Assembly: GCA_005879805.1 (NCBI GenBank)
Contig: VBKL01000105.1
Span: 1-48,708, forward strand
Direction: 5' to 3'
DNA length: 48,708 nt
Origin: Deltaproteobacteria bacterium
Lineage (GTDB): Bacteria; Myxococcota; Myxococcia; Myxococcales; 40CM-4-68-19
Both the position numbers and the translations under genes were made by a program. The notes under the pieces are model-generated. The model was given only the letters and a program-made list of their open reading frames with translations. It did no database searches and had not been told where the DNA came from. Positions 17,036 to 25,562 of this stretch are shown here, piece by piece; position 1 is the stretch's first letter, and every line of letters begins with the position of its first letter.

Positions 17036-17878
17036 CTACCGTTGCGAGAAGGTATCGCAGGCGTCGGCGGTGCCGCGGTCGAAACCGGTACGGAACCAGC
17101 GTGAGCGGTCCGCTGCCGACCCGTGGGTGAACGACTCGGGCGCCACGCGGCGCCCGGCCATTTGCTGGAGCCTGTCGTCACCCACGGCCGCGGCGGCGCG
17201 GAGGCCTTCCTCGACGTCGCCCGGTTCGAGCATCTTCCGCTGGGCCGCGGAATGCCCCCACACGCCGGCGTAGCAGTCCGCCTGCAACTCCAGCCGGACC
17301 GAAAGCGCGTTCCGCTGCGACGGATCGCGCTGCGAGAGCCGCTGCACGCGCTCGCTCAAACCGAGCAGGTTCTGCACATGATGGCCGACCTCGTGCGCGA
17401 TGACGTAGGCTTGCGCAAAGTCCCCGGGAGCGCCGAAGCGACGGGACAGCTCACGATAAAACCCGAGGTCGATGTACACCCGCTCGTCGGCGGGACAGTA
17501 GAACGGTCCGGTCTGCGAGCTCGCCTCGCCGCACCCTGAGCGCGTCTCGTCCCAGAAGAGCACCAGCTTCGCGTCCCGATGACGCCCCTGCATGGTGGTG
17601 CCCCAGAACTTCTGCGCGTCGTTGAAGGTACCGACCGCGACCCGTTCGAGTGGCTTCTCGGCCGCCTGCCGCTCGGCGACCTGCTCGCTGGGCGCCTGCG
17701 TCGTGGTGGTGCCCGGGTTCCCCTGCACCACGTCGAACAGGTTCTGTTTGAAGACCAGGCTGAGGATGCCGAGGACGATGATGCCGCCGAGCCCGAGCCT
17801 GCCGCCGGTGCCGGAGAGGATGGAGCCGCGGCGGTCCTCCACGTTCGAGCGATCCTGGTCCGAGTTGCCGAATTGCAT
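17036..17878 (-). CDS. YpfJ-type neutral zinc metallopeptidase
   Basis: A 280-residue membrane-anchored protein. The first 28 residues are polar, followed by one membrane helix (LGLGGIIVLGILSLVF). The zinc-peptidase motif is HEVGHH in YVIAHEVGHHVQNLLG, and a downstream ELQADCYAGVWGH supplies the third ligand (Glu). Two Cys-containing loops (SGCG, FYCP) precede it. The family is annotated as neutral zinc metallopeptidase but has no well-defined substrate. The ATG at 17878 is used; longer frames run antisense into the epimerase gene. It is divergent from that gene, with 28 bases between starts. Confidence 0.9.
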   Translation of the reverse strand: MQFGNSDQDRSNVEDRRGSILSGTGGRLGLGGIIVLGILSLVFKQNLFDVVQGNPGTTTTQAPSEQVAERQAAEKPLERVAVGTFNDAQKFWGTTMQGRHRDAKLVLFWDETRSGCGEASSQTGPFYCPADERVYIDLGFYRELSRRFGAPGDFAQAYVIAHEVGHHVQNLLGLSERVQRLSQRDPSQRNALSVRLELQADCYAGVWGHSAAQRKMLEPGDVEEGLRAAAAVGDDRLQQMAGRRVAPESFTHGSAADRSRWFRTGFDRGTADACDTFSQR

Positions 17879-17906
17879 CCGCTCAATCTGATAAGTTTGC
17901 CGCCCC

Positions 17907-18830
17907 ATGCAAGTCATCGTCACCGGAGGCGCTGGATTCATCGGTGCGCATACCTGCCGGGCGCTGCTCGCCAAGGGACACCGCGTGACCGCGGTCGACG
18001 ATCTCAGCCACGGAAAGCGCGAAGCCGTTCCGGACGGCGTCGAGCTCGTCGTCCTCGACGTCCGCGATCCGAAGCTGATGACCGAGATGGAGAAGCGTCG
18101 GCCCGACGCCGTGGTGCATCTCGCGGCGCAGATGGACGTGCGCAAGTCGGTCGCCGATCCGCTCTTCGATGCCTCCGTGAACGTGCTCGGGACGCTCTCT
18201 GCCCTGGAATCGGCCCGGCGCGCCGTCGTGCGGCGGTTCGTCTTCGCTTCCTCGGGTGGCGCTGTGTACGGGGAGCAGGACGTCTTTCCCGCCAGCGAAG
18301 CCCATGCGCGGCGGCCGGCGAGCCCGTACGGAGCTTCCAAGCTGTGCGGAGAGGAATACGTCGAGCTTTACCGGCGCGCCCACGGCATGTCGACGCTCTG
18401 CCTGCGCTACGCCAACGTCTACGGGCCCGGCCAGGATCCGCTCGGCGAAGCGGGGGTGGTGGCGATCTTCCTCCACCAGCTCCTCGAGGGGCGCACGCCG
18501 CGCATCAACGGCGACGGACTCCAGACGCGCGACTTCGTCTATGTAGAGGACGTGGCGCGGGCGAACCTGCTCGGCGTGGAGTCGGCCGCTTCCGGCGCCT
18601 TGAACATCGGCACTGCGCGGGAAGCCAACATCGTGCAGCTCGCGGAGAAGCTGGTGAAGGCCACGGGCGGTCCCAAGCCCACGCACGGGCCTCCGGCGCC
18701 GGGCGAACAGCGGCGGAGCGTCATCGATCCGGCGGCGGCGAAGAAGGCGCTCGGGTGGGAGCCGCGGGTGGGATTCGAGGAGGGGCTCGAGCGCACCGCG
18801 GAGTGGTTCAAGTCCCGGCGCAAAGCCTGA
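17907..18830 (+). CDS. NAD-dependent sugar-nucleotide epimerase (GalE-like, SDR family)
   Basis: A 307-residue extended short-chain dehydrogenase. The NAD motif TGGAGFIG is at residues 6-13. The catalytic triad is the Ser of FASSGGAVYG plus Tyr and Lys in PYGASK. The C-terminal sugar-binding region includes NVYGPGQDP and RDFVYVEDVARA. The pattern fits UDP-glucose 4-epimerase or the closely related UDP-glucuronate and dTDP-sugar epimerases; the exact sugar cannot be told from sequence. The ATG at 17907 gives the standard N-terminus MQVIVTGG. The next gene starts 50 bases after its stop and probably has its own promoter. Confidence 0.87.
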   Translation: MQVIVTGGAGFIGAHTCRALLAKGHRVTAVDDLSHGKREAVPDGVELVVLDVRDPKLMTEMEKRRPDAVVHLAAQMDVRKSVADPLFDASVNVLGTLSALESARRAVVRRFVFASSGGAVYGEQDVFPASEAHARRPASPYGASKLCGEEYVELYRRAHGMSTLCLRYANVYGPGQDPLGEAGVVAIFLHQLLEGRTPRINGDGLQTRDFVYVEDVARANLLGVESAASGALNIGTAREANIVQLAEKLVKATGGPKPTHGPPAPGEQRRSVIDPAAAKKALGWEPRVGFEEGLERTAEWFKSRRKA

Positions 18831-18862
18831 TGGGAATCGCTTGCGGCCCTCGCTGAATCGAG

Positions 18863-18882
18863 ATATGCAAATGCGCGAATAT
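18863..18882 (+). promoter_or_regulatory. Imperfect palindrome over the ArsR-methyltransferase start, candidate operator
   Basis: ATATGC (18863-18868), 8 bases, then GAATAT (18877-18882), whose complement ATATTC matches five of six positions. The right half covers the start codon at 18881. It sits in GC-rich DNA, so the AT-rich arms stand out. The position fits autorepression by the encoded ArsR-type protein. Confidence 0.45.
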
Positions 18883-19774
18883 GGAAGCGCTTTCGCAGGC
18901 CTACCGCGCACTCGGTGACGCGACCCGGCTGCGCATCCTGCGCCTCGTCGCCCAGACCCCGCTGAACGTGAGCGAGATCGTCTCGCTCGTCGGCATCGCC
19001 CAGCCTACCGTCTCCCACCACCTCGGCAAGCTCAAGGCGATGAGGCTGCTCCTCGAGGAGCGGCAGGGCGTCTTCACCTACTACTCGCTCGACCTCCATC
19101 CGGACGACCCGCGCTGGCCGCTCATCCGCGTCGCCATCGACGATCGCACCGATGGAGACGGCGACCTCGCGCGCCTGCGCGACCTGCTCCGCCAGCGCGA
19201 CGATCGCCAGGCGCTCAACGAGCGGCTCCTCGAGCCGGGACAATCCTTCCAGCTGTGGTCGCGCGCCCTCGGGCGGCTGCTTCCGCGCTGGGACGTCGCC
19301 GACCTCGGCTGTGGCACCGGCTCGCTGAGCGTGGAGATCGCGCGCTGGGCGCGGAGCGTGCTCGCAATCGATCGCAACCCGGAGGTGCTCGTCGCCGCTC
19401 GCGAGCGCGCCGCCCGCGACGAGGCGCGCAACGTGGAGTTCGTCGCCGCCGATCTGCACGACTTCTCGACCCGCCGCCGTTTCGATCTGGTGGTCGCCTC
19501 CCAGAGCCTCCACTTCCTCGACGACCCGCCGCAGGTGGTGAGGACCGCCCGCAAGCTGCTCAAGAAGGGCGGGCGCCTGCTGGTGCTCGAGTTGCTCCCG
19601 CACGGCGAGGAGTGGGTCCGCGAGCGCCTCGGCCATCGCTACCTGGGATTCGACCCGGTCGAGCTCGCCGCGACGCTCGAGGCGGAGGGATTCGCCTCGA
19701 TCATCACCGAGATCCTGCCCAGCGGAAGCTCGCCCTTCCGCCCGTTCCTGCTCTGCGCCGAGGTGCCGGAATGA
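18881..19774 (+). CDS. ArsR-family regulator fused to an SAM-dependent methyltransferase domain (SahR-like)
   Basis: A 297-residue fusion. Residues 1-85 form an ArsR winged helix (LGDATRLRILRLVA, and recognition region GIAQPTVSHHLGKLKAMRLL). The rest is a Rossmann methyltransferase with the SAM motif ADLGCGTGSLSVEIA and the post-motif ASQSLHFLDDPP. Regulators of this build in Proteobacteria (SahR type) sense S-adenosylhomocysteine and control methionine-cycle genes. Here the gene overlaps metH by four bases (ATGA), which supports that role. No ribosome binding site precedes the ATG, and a palindrome lies on top of it, so the message may be leaderless and self-controlled. The effector is inferred. 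Confidence 0.88.
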   Translation: MEALSQAYRALGDATRLRILRLVAQTPLNVSEIVSLVGIAQPTVSHHLGKLKAMRLLLEERQGVFTYYSLDLHPDDPRWPLIRVAIDDRTDGDGDLARLRDLLRQRDDRQALNERLLEPGQSFQLWSRALGRLLPRWDVADLGCGTGSLSVEIARWARSVLAIDRNPEVLVAARERAARDEARNVEFVAADLHDFSTRRRFDLVVASQSLHFLDDPPQVVRTARKLLKKGGRLLVLELLPHGEEWVRERLGHRYLGFDPVELAATLEAEGFASIITEILPSGSSPFRPFLLCAEVPE

Positions 19775-22700
19775 GCCGCCGTGAGCGCGTCGATCTCCTC
19801 GAGAAGCTCCTCGACGAGCGCGTCCTCGTCATCGACGGCGCCATGGGAACGGCGCTGCAGGACCTGAACCTCTCCGCCGCCGACTTCGGCGGTGCCGAGC
19901 TGGAGGGGTGCAACGAGAACCTCAACCTCACCAAACCCGAGGCGATCCGCGGCATCCACCGCGGCTATCTGGAAGCGGGCGCCGACATCCTCGAGACCAA
20001 TACCTTCGGCGGCACGCCCCTCGTCCTCGCCGAGTACGGTCTCCAGGACCGGGCGCTCGAGATCAACCGCGAAGGGGCACGTCTGGCCCGGGAAGAGGCC
20101 GCAAAGTTCACCGACAAGCCGCGGTTCGTCGCCGGATCGATGGGCCCGACCACCAAGGCCATCTCCGTCACCGGCGGCGTCACCTTCGAGGAGCTGATCT
20201 CCTCCTACGAGGCGCAGGCGCGAGGGCTGTACGAGGGCGGCGTCGATTACTTCCTGATCGAGACCGCGCAAGACACCCGCAACGTCAAGGCGGCCCTTTT
20301 CGGCATCGACCGTGTCCAGGGAGCGCTTCCCCGCGAGGAGCGGCTCCCCATCGCGGTGAGCGGAACCATCGAGGCGATGGGGACCATGCTCGCCGGGCAG
20401 TCCGTCGAGGCGCTGGCGATCTCGCTCGATCACCTCGACCTCCTCTACCTCGGGCTCAACTGCGCGACCGGCCCCGAGTTCATGACCGATCACATCCGCT
20501 CGCTTTCGCAGATGGCGCGGACCCGGGTCGCCTGCGTTCCGAACGCGGGCCTGCCCGACGAGAACGGCCGCTACCTCGAGACCCCGCAGATGCTCGCGCG
20601 CACGCTGCAGCGCTTCGGCGAGAACGGCTGGCTCAACCTCGTCGGCGGCTGCTGCGGGACCCACCGCGGGCACATCGAGAAGCTCGCCGGGATCGCCGCG
20701 GGTTTGCGCCCCCGCAAGCCGGCGACCGATCGGCGCAGCGCGCTCTCGGGGATCGATGCGCTCGAGATCACCGACGAGGTCCGCCCGGTCATCGTCGGCG
20801 AGCGCACCAACGTGCTCGGGTCGAAGAAGTTCCGCGATCTCATCGCGCAGGAGAAATGGGACGAGTCGACGGAGATCGCCCGCGCCCAGGTAAAGCGCGG
20901 CGCCCACGTCATCGACGTCTCGACGCAGCAGACCGATCGCGACGAGGTCCAGGATCTCCGCCGCTTCCTCGAGGTGCTGATCAAGAAGATCCGCGCGCCC
21001 TTGATGATCGACTCGACCAACGAGAAGGCCATCGCCTCCGCGCTGACCTATTCGCAGGGCAAGGCGATCATCAACTCCATCAACCTGGAGGACGGCGAGA
21101 AGCGCTTCGCCAGCGTGGTCCCGCTGGCGCGACGGTTCGGCGCCGCCCTCGTGGTGGGGTGCATCGACGAGAAGGGACAGGCGATCCGCGCCGAAGACAA
21201 GCTCGCCGTCGCGGTGCGAAGCCGCGACCTTCTCACCGGCAAGTACGGCGTTCCCGAGGAGGACCTCTACTTCGATCCGCTGGTCTTCCCCTGCGCTTCG
21301 GGCGATGCCGCCTATACGGGCAGCGCGCTCGAGACCATCGAGGCGGTGCGCCTCATCAAGGCGAAATTGCCTCGCTGCAAGACCGTGCTCGGCATCAGCA
21401 ACGTGAGCTTCGGCCTGCCCTCCGCCGGGCGCGAAGTGGTCAATTCGGTGTTCCTCTACCATTGCGTGCAGGCGGGCCTCGATCTCGCCATCGTCAACGC
21501 CGAGAAGCTGGAGCGCTATCCGTCGATCCCGGAAAGCGAGCGCGCCCTCGCCGAAGGGGTCTTGCGCAGCCGCGACGCCGCCTCGCTTCAAGCCGCGACG
21601 CAGGCGTTCACCGGACACTTCCGCGAGAAGAAGCCGCAGGGACCTTTGCGCAGCGAGCTTCCCCTCGACGAGCGGCTCGCGCGCTACATCGTGGAGGGAT
21701 CGCGAGACGGGCTTCACGACGATCTGGCCGCGAAGCTCGCGCAAGGCGTGCCGCCGCTAGAGATCATCAACGGCCCGCTCATGCGCGGGATGGACGAGGT
21801 CGGCCGCCTCTTCAACGACAACCAGCTCATCGTCGCCGAGGTGCTGCAGAGCGCCGAGTCGATGAAGGCGGCGGTCTCGTACCTCGAGCCGCACATGGAC
21901 AAAGCGGAGTCCGCGACGCGCGGCAAGATCCTGCTCGCGACCGTCAAGGGCGATGTCCACGACATCGGCAAGAACCTCGTCGACATCATCCTCTCCAACA
22001 ACGGCTTCGACGTGGTGAACCTCGGCATCAAGGTGCCGCCCGAAGCGCTCATCCAGGCCGTGCGCGAGCACAACCCCGACGTGGTCGGCTTGAGCGGGCT
22101 GTTGGTGAAGAGCGCGCAGCAGATGGTCGCCACCGCTTCCGACCTGCGCGCGGCGGGCGTCGATCTGCCGCTCCTCGTCGGCGGCGCGGCCCTCTCGCGC
22201 AACTTCGTCGATCGGAACATCGCGCCTGCGTACGGCGGAACGGTCGCATATGCCCACGACGCGATGAGCGGCCTGGAACTGGCCAAGCGCGTGGTCGATG
22301 CCGAGAAGCGGCTCGAGCTCGAGCGGGAGGCGACCGCACGCCGCGCCCAACTGGCCTCGGTCGAGACGGCCCGCCCGGCGCCGGTCGCGTCGCCGGCGCG
22401 CCGGTCGAGCAAGGTGCCGGTCATCCCGGACCCGCCGCGGCCGCCGGACCTGGAGCGCCACGTCATCACCAACACGCCGCTCGACCAGATCTGGCGCTTC
22501 ATCAACCCGGTGATGATCTACGGGCGCCATCTCGGATTGAAGTCGTCGGTCGTGCGCGAGGTGGAGCAGGGCGATCGCGCGACGCTCGAGAGCACCGAGG
22601 CGGGGCGGAAGGCGCTCTTGCTCAAGGAGCGCCTCGACGATCTCAAGCAGGAGTGCCGCGAAGGCGCGATGAAGGCGCGGGCCGTCTACCAGTTCTTCCG

Positions 22701-23235
22701 CGCCCGCGGAGAGGGCAACGATCTGTTGCTCCTGCGTCCCGACGGCTCGGAGCTTACGCGGTTCACCTTCCCGAGGCAGGAAGGCGAGGACGGCCTCTGC
22801 CTCGCCGATTACGTCGGCCAGGACGACAGCGTCTGTCTCTTCGTCACCACCGCGGGAGAGGGCATCCGCGCCCGCGCCGAGCTGGCGAAGAAGAACGGCG
22901 ACTTCCTCAAGTCGCACCTTCTGCAGGCACTCGCGCTCGAGACGGCGGAAGCCTACGCCGAGCTGCTCCACAGCTCTCTACGCAGCCAGTGGGGATTCCC
23001 CGACCCGCTCGAAACGACGATGCTCGACCGGTTCAAGGCCAACTACCATGGCAAGCGGTACTCGTTCGGTTACCCGGCCTGCCCGAGCCTCGACGATCAG
23101 CAGATCCTCTTTCGCGTGCTGCAACCCAAGGACATCGGCATCGAGCTGACCGACGGCTGCATGATGGATCCGGAGGCGAGCGTCTCGGCCGTCGTCTTCC
23201 ATCACCCGTCGGCGACGTACTTCAGCGTTGCTTGA
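19771..23235 (+). CDS. metH: Cobalamin-dependent methionine synthase
   Basis: A 1154-residue, full-length, four-domain MetH. The homocysteine/zinc domain comes first (GLNCATGP and GGCCGTHRGH hold the three Cys ligands), then the pterin/methyl-folate domain (GERTNVLGSKKFR), the B12-binding domain with KGDVHDIGKNLV (DxHxxG near residue 730; its His binds cobalt), and a C-terminal SAM-dependent reactivation domain. It transfers a methyl group from 5-methyl-tetrahydrofolate to homocysteine in the cytoplasm. The ATG overlaps the upstream ArsR-methyltransferase stop. A linker of Pro/Ala/Arg (about residues 860-885) separates the B12 and activation domains. Very secure assignment. Confidence 0.97.
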   Translation: MSRRERVDLLEKLLDERVLVIDGAMGTALQDLNLSAADFGGAELEGCNENLNLTKPEAIRGIHRGYLEAGADILETNTFGGTPLVLAEYGLQDRALEINREGARLAREEAAKFTDKPRFVAGSMGPTTKAISVTGGVTFEELISSYEAQARGLYEGGVDYFLIETAQDTRNVKAALFGIDRVQGALPREERLPIAVSGTIEAMGTMLAGQSVEALAISLDHLDLLYLGLNCATGPEFMTDHIRSLSQMARTRVACVPNAGLPDENGRYLETPQMLARTLQRFGENGWLNLVGGCCGTHRGHIEKLAGIAAGLRPRKPATDRRSALSGIDALEITDEVRPVIVGERTNVLGSKKFRDLIAQEKWDESTEIARAQVKRGAHVIDVSTQQTDRDEVQDLRRFLEVLIKKIRAPLMIDSTNEKAIASALTYSQGKAIINSINLEDGEKRFASVVPLARRFGAALVVGCIDEKGQAIRAEDKLAVAVRSRDLLTGKYGVPEEDLYFDPLVFPCASGDAAYTGSALETIEAVRLIKAKLPRCKTVLGISNVSFGLPSAGREVVNSVFLYHCVQAGLDLAIVNAEKLERYPSIPESERALAEGVLRSRDAASLQAATQAFTGHFREKKPQGPLRSELPLDERLARYIVEGSRDGLHDDLAAKLAQGVPPLEIINGPLMRGMDEVGRLFNDNQLIVAEVLQSAESMKAAVSYLEPHMDKAESATRGKILLATVKGDVHDIGKNLVDIILSNNGFDVVNLGIKVPPEALIQAVREHNPDVVGLSGLLVKSAQQMVATASDLRAAGVDLPLLVGGAALSRNFVDRNIAPAYGGTVAYAHDAMSGLELAKRVVDAEKRLELEREATARRAQLASVETARPAPVASPARRSSKVPVIPDPPRPPDLERHVITNTPLDQIWRFINPVMIYGRHLGLKSSVVREVEQGDRATLESTEAGRKALLLKERLDDLKQECREGAMKARAVYQFFRARGEGNDLLLLRPDGSELTRFTFPRQEGEDGLCLADYVGQDDSVCLFVTTAGEGIRARAELAKKNGDFLKSHLLQALALETAEAYAELLHSSLRSQWGFPDPLETTMLDRFKANYHGKRYSFGYPACPSLDDQQILFRVLQPKDIGIELTDGCMMDPEASVSAVVFHHPSATYFSVA

Positions 23236-23277
23236 TCGTCCCGCGTTCCGGGTCGCAACAAGATAGGATGCCGCCCC

Positions 23278-24279
23278 GTGCCGGTCCTCCCTTCGCTCGC
23301 CACGAGCAGCATCGGCAGCCTGCCTCACACCCAGCTGGAGCTGGCGCTGCAGCAGGCGCTGCTGGTCGACATCCCGGCCGCGCCGCAGCTCCCGCGGCGC
23401 GATCCCGCCGAGTACATGGTCGCCCAGGCGCTCGACGGTCTCCCGGGTCTGCACGCGGAGCCCGACGGCACCGCGACACTCGATGCGGCGGAATGGACGC
23501 GTGGCGCCGCCACCTTCGATGCTCGGCTCGAACGGACGCTGGAGAAAGGGGAAGGGCGGGAGTCCTTCCTTCCCACGGCAGCGTCGTGGCAGGCCCTGCG
23601 GCCGTTTCTCTGGGAAGTCGAGCAGCGCAAGCTGCCCTTCGCCAAGGTGCAGATCGCGGGACCGATCACGCTGCGCTGGTCGCTGCGCCTCGCCGACGGA
23701 ACGCCGCTGTTCGCCTCGCCCGATGCCAAGGCGGTCGAGACCCAGATCGTGCGGCTGGTCCTCGCCCGCGCGCTCGCCATGGCCCGCAAGGTAAAGGATG
23801 CCGGCGCGACGCCCATCGTGTTCCTCGACGAGCCCGGCCTCTACGCCTACGACCGCCGCGATCCGCGCCACCTCGTCGCGCTCCAGGAGCTTCGCGTGCT
23901 CGTCCTCGCGCTCAAGCGCGAGGGCGCGCTGGTCGGCGTGCACTGCTGCGGGAACACCGACTGGGGCGCGCTGCTCGGCCTCGGCTTCGATATCGTCTCG
24001 CTCGACGCGAGGCTCTCGCTAACGCCGATCCTCGCCACCGGTGCGTTCGAGCAGTTCCACGAGGAAGGCGGTACGCTGGCCCTCGGCATCGTGCCGACCG
24101 ACTTCAGCGCCACGGACGATGTCGGCGAGCTGTGCGAGCTCGCCCGCACGCTCCTCCCCGAGGAGCCCCTGAAGCGGGCCATGCTGACACCCGCGTGCGG
24201 CCTCGCGCTGCGCTCGGTGCAGGACGCGGAGCACATCTTCGAGCAGCTGCGCGTGGCGCAGCGGCGGCTTGCCGGATGA
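23278..24279 (+). CDS. Short MetE-like (UroD/MetE superfamily) protein
   Basis: A 333-residue TIM-barrel protein, about the size of the catalytic half of MetE. GTG start. Likely zinc ligands are His and Cys in VHCCGNTDW and the Cys of TPACGLALRS, placed as in MetE (HxC, then a later Cys). The N-terminus, ATSSIGSLPHT, matches the MetE-type 'GS-P' loop. Short 'core MetE' proteins can use methyl-cobamides instead of polyglutamyl folate, so a methyl-transfer role linked to the metH gene next door is plausible but unproven. It lies 42 bases after metH and overlaps the amine oxidase gene by four bases. Confidence 0.75.
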   Translation: MPVLPSLATSSIGSLPHTQLELALQQALLVDIPAAPQLPRRDPAEYMVAQALDGLPGLHAEPDGTATLDAAEWTRGAATFDARLERTLEKGEGRESFLPTAASWQALRPFLWEVEQRKLPFAKVQIAGPITLRWSLRLADGTPLFASPDAKAVETQIVRLVLARALAMARKVKDAGATPIVFLDEPGLYAYDRRDPRHLVALQELRVLVLALKREGALVGVHCCGNTDWGALLGLGFDIVSLDARLSLTPILATGAFEQFHEEGGTLALGIVPTDFSATDDVGELCELARTLLPEEPLKRAMLTPACGLALRSVQDAEHIFEQLRVAQRRLAG

Positions 24280-25523
24280 CCCAAGCGATCGTGATCGGAG
24301 CGGGAGCAGCGGGCCTGCGCGCTGCCGTCGCGCTGCGCAAGGCAGGCCGGCAGGTCCTGGTGCTGGAGGCCCGCGACCGTATCGGCGGCCGCGTCTACAG
24401 CGTGGAGGATCGGGAGCTGGGCGCCACCCTGGAGATGGGCGCCGAGTTCGTCCACGGCGATCTGGGCGAGCTGAAGAAGAGCCGGTTGCGCCTCGAGGAG
24501 ATGGACGGGCGCCACCTTTCCATCGTCGACGGCACCCTGCGCGACGTGACCAAGGACCTGCGCGGAGTGCTGTCGCAACTCGCCAAGGCGACCGGCGCTG
24601 GCACCGCGCAAAGCTGGCTGTCGCGTTCCGATCTGCCCCCGCTCGGACGCGAGCTCGCCCGCTACTACATCGAGGGCTTCTACGCGGCGCCCGCAGCCTT
24701 CGTGGGCGTCTCGGACATCGCCAACGACCAGGGGATGCGCACGCGCCGGGTCCTGGGAGGCTATGACCACGCCCTCCGTCCGCTGGCCGATTCCTTGCGC
24801 GAGGATTCCGCGCTGCGCCTCGGCACCGTCGTGACCGAGGTGATGTGGCGCAGAGGCCATGTGGTGGTGAAGGCGCGCACGCGCACCGGGCGCGACCTCG
24901 CTCCGTTCCAGGCGGAGAAGCTGATCGTCACGCTGCCCGTCGGCGTCCTCCTCGCGCGCCCCGGGCAGGACGGCGCGGTGCGCTTCGATCCGCCCCTCAA
25001 GCGCAAGCGCGAGGCGCTCGGCTGGTTGCGGATGGGCGGCGTGGTGAAAGCGGTGCTGCGCTTCCGCGAGCCGGTGTGGGCGGCGAAGCCCGTGCGCAAG
25101 GCGGATTTCGTCCACGCTCCGGGCGCGGCCTTTCCCACCTGGTGGCGGACGGGATCGCCGGACACGCCGCTGGTGACCGGTTGGGCGGGCGGTCCCGCGG
25201 CCTCCAAGCTCGGGAAGAGTGATCCGCTCCCAGCCGCCCTCTCCTCGCTGGCGCGCGTCCTGGGCCGCTCCGCGTCCGACCTGGAAGGGCTGCTCGAGTC
25301 GGCCAACATCGTCGACTGGGCCCAGGATCCGTACTCGCGGGGCGCGTACGTTTATCACCTGGCCGAAGCGCCCGCGTCGACCACCGCCGATCTGGCGGCG
25401 CCCGAGGAGGACACGCTCTACTTCGCCGGCGAGGCGACCAGTCTCACCGAGCGGAGCGGAACGGTGGACGGCGCGATGGAGAGTGGCCTGCGAGCGGCGA
25501 AAGAGGCGCTGGCGAAGCGCTGA
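24276..25523 (+). CDS. FAD-dependent amine oxidase family protein
   Basis: A 415-residue flavoprotein. The dinucleotide motif is VIGAGAAGLRAAVALRKAG, followed by EARDRIGGRV, the classic start of flavin amine oxidases. The C-terminal FAD-contact motif is LYFAGEATSLTERSGTVDGA. Members oxidise amines, polyamines or related compounds and make peroxide. The substrate is not predictable. The ATG overlaps the MetE-like stop (ATGA), so the gene belongs to the methionine operon; polyamine or methylthio metabolism is a speculative link. No signal peptide, so cytoplasmic. Confidence 0.88.
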   Translation: MTQAIVIGAGAAGLRAAVALRKAGRQVLVLEARDRIGGRVYSVEDRELGATLEMGAEFVHGDLGELKKSRLRLEEMDGRHLSIVDGTLRDVTKDLRGVLSQLAKATGAGTAQSWLSRSDLPPLGRELARYYIEGFYAAPAAFVGVSDIANDQGMRTRRVLGGYDHALRPLADSLREDSALRLGTVVTEVMWRRGHVVVKARTRTGRDLAPFQAEKLIVTLPVGVLLARPGQDGAVRFDPPLKRKREALGWLRMGGVVKAVLRFREPVWAAKPVRKADFVHAPGAAFPTWWRTGSPDTPLVTGWAGGPAASKLGKSDPLPAALSSLARVLGRSASDLEGLLESANIVDWAQDPYSRGAYVYHLAEAPASTTADLAAPEEDTLYFAGEATSLTERSGTVDGAMESGLRAAKEALAKR

Positions 25524-25562
25524 TCCTGCCCGTCGCGGACTTTGCGTGTACCCTCGCGTCGG

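Noticed and set aside
19908-25523. A plus-strand open frame of 1871 codons covering metH and its neighbours
   Set aside because: Its first 1450 codons are an off-frame shadow of metH and the MetE-like gene, rich in Arg and Pro. Only the last 415 residues (from 24276) are a real gene.
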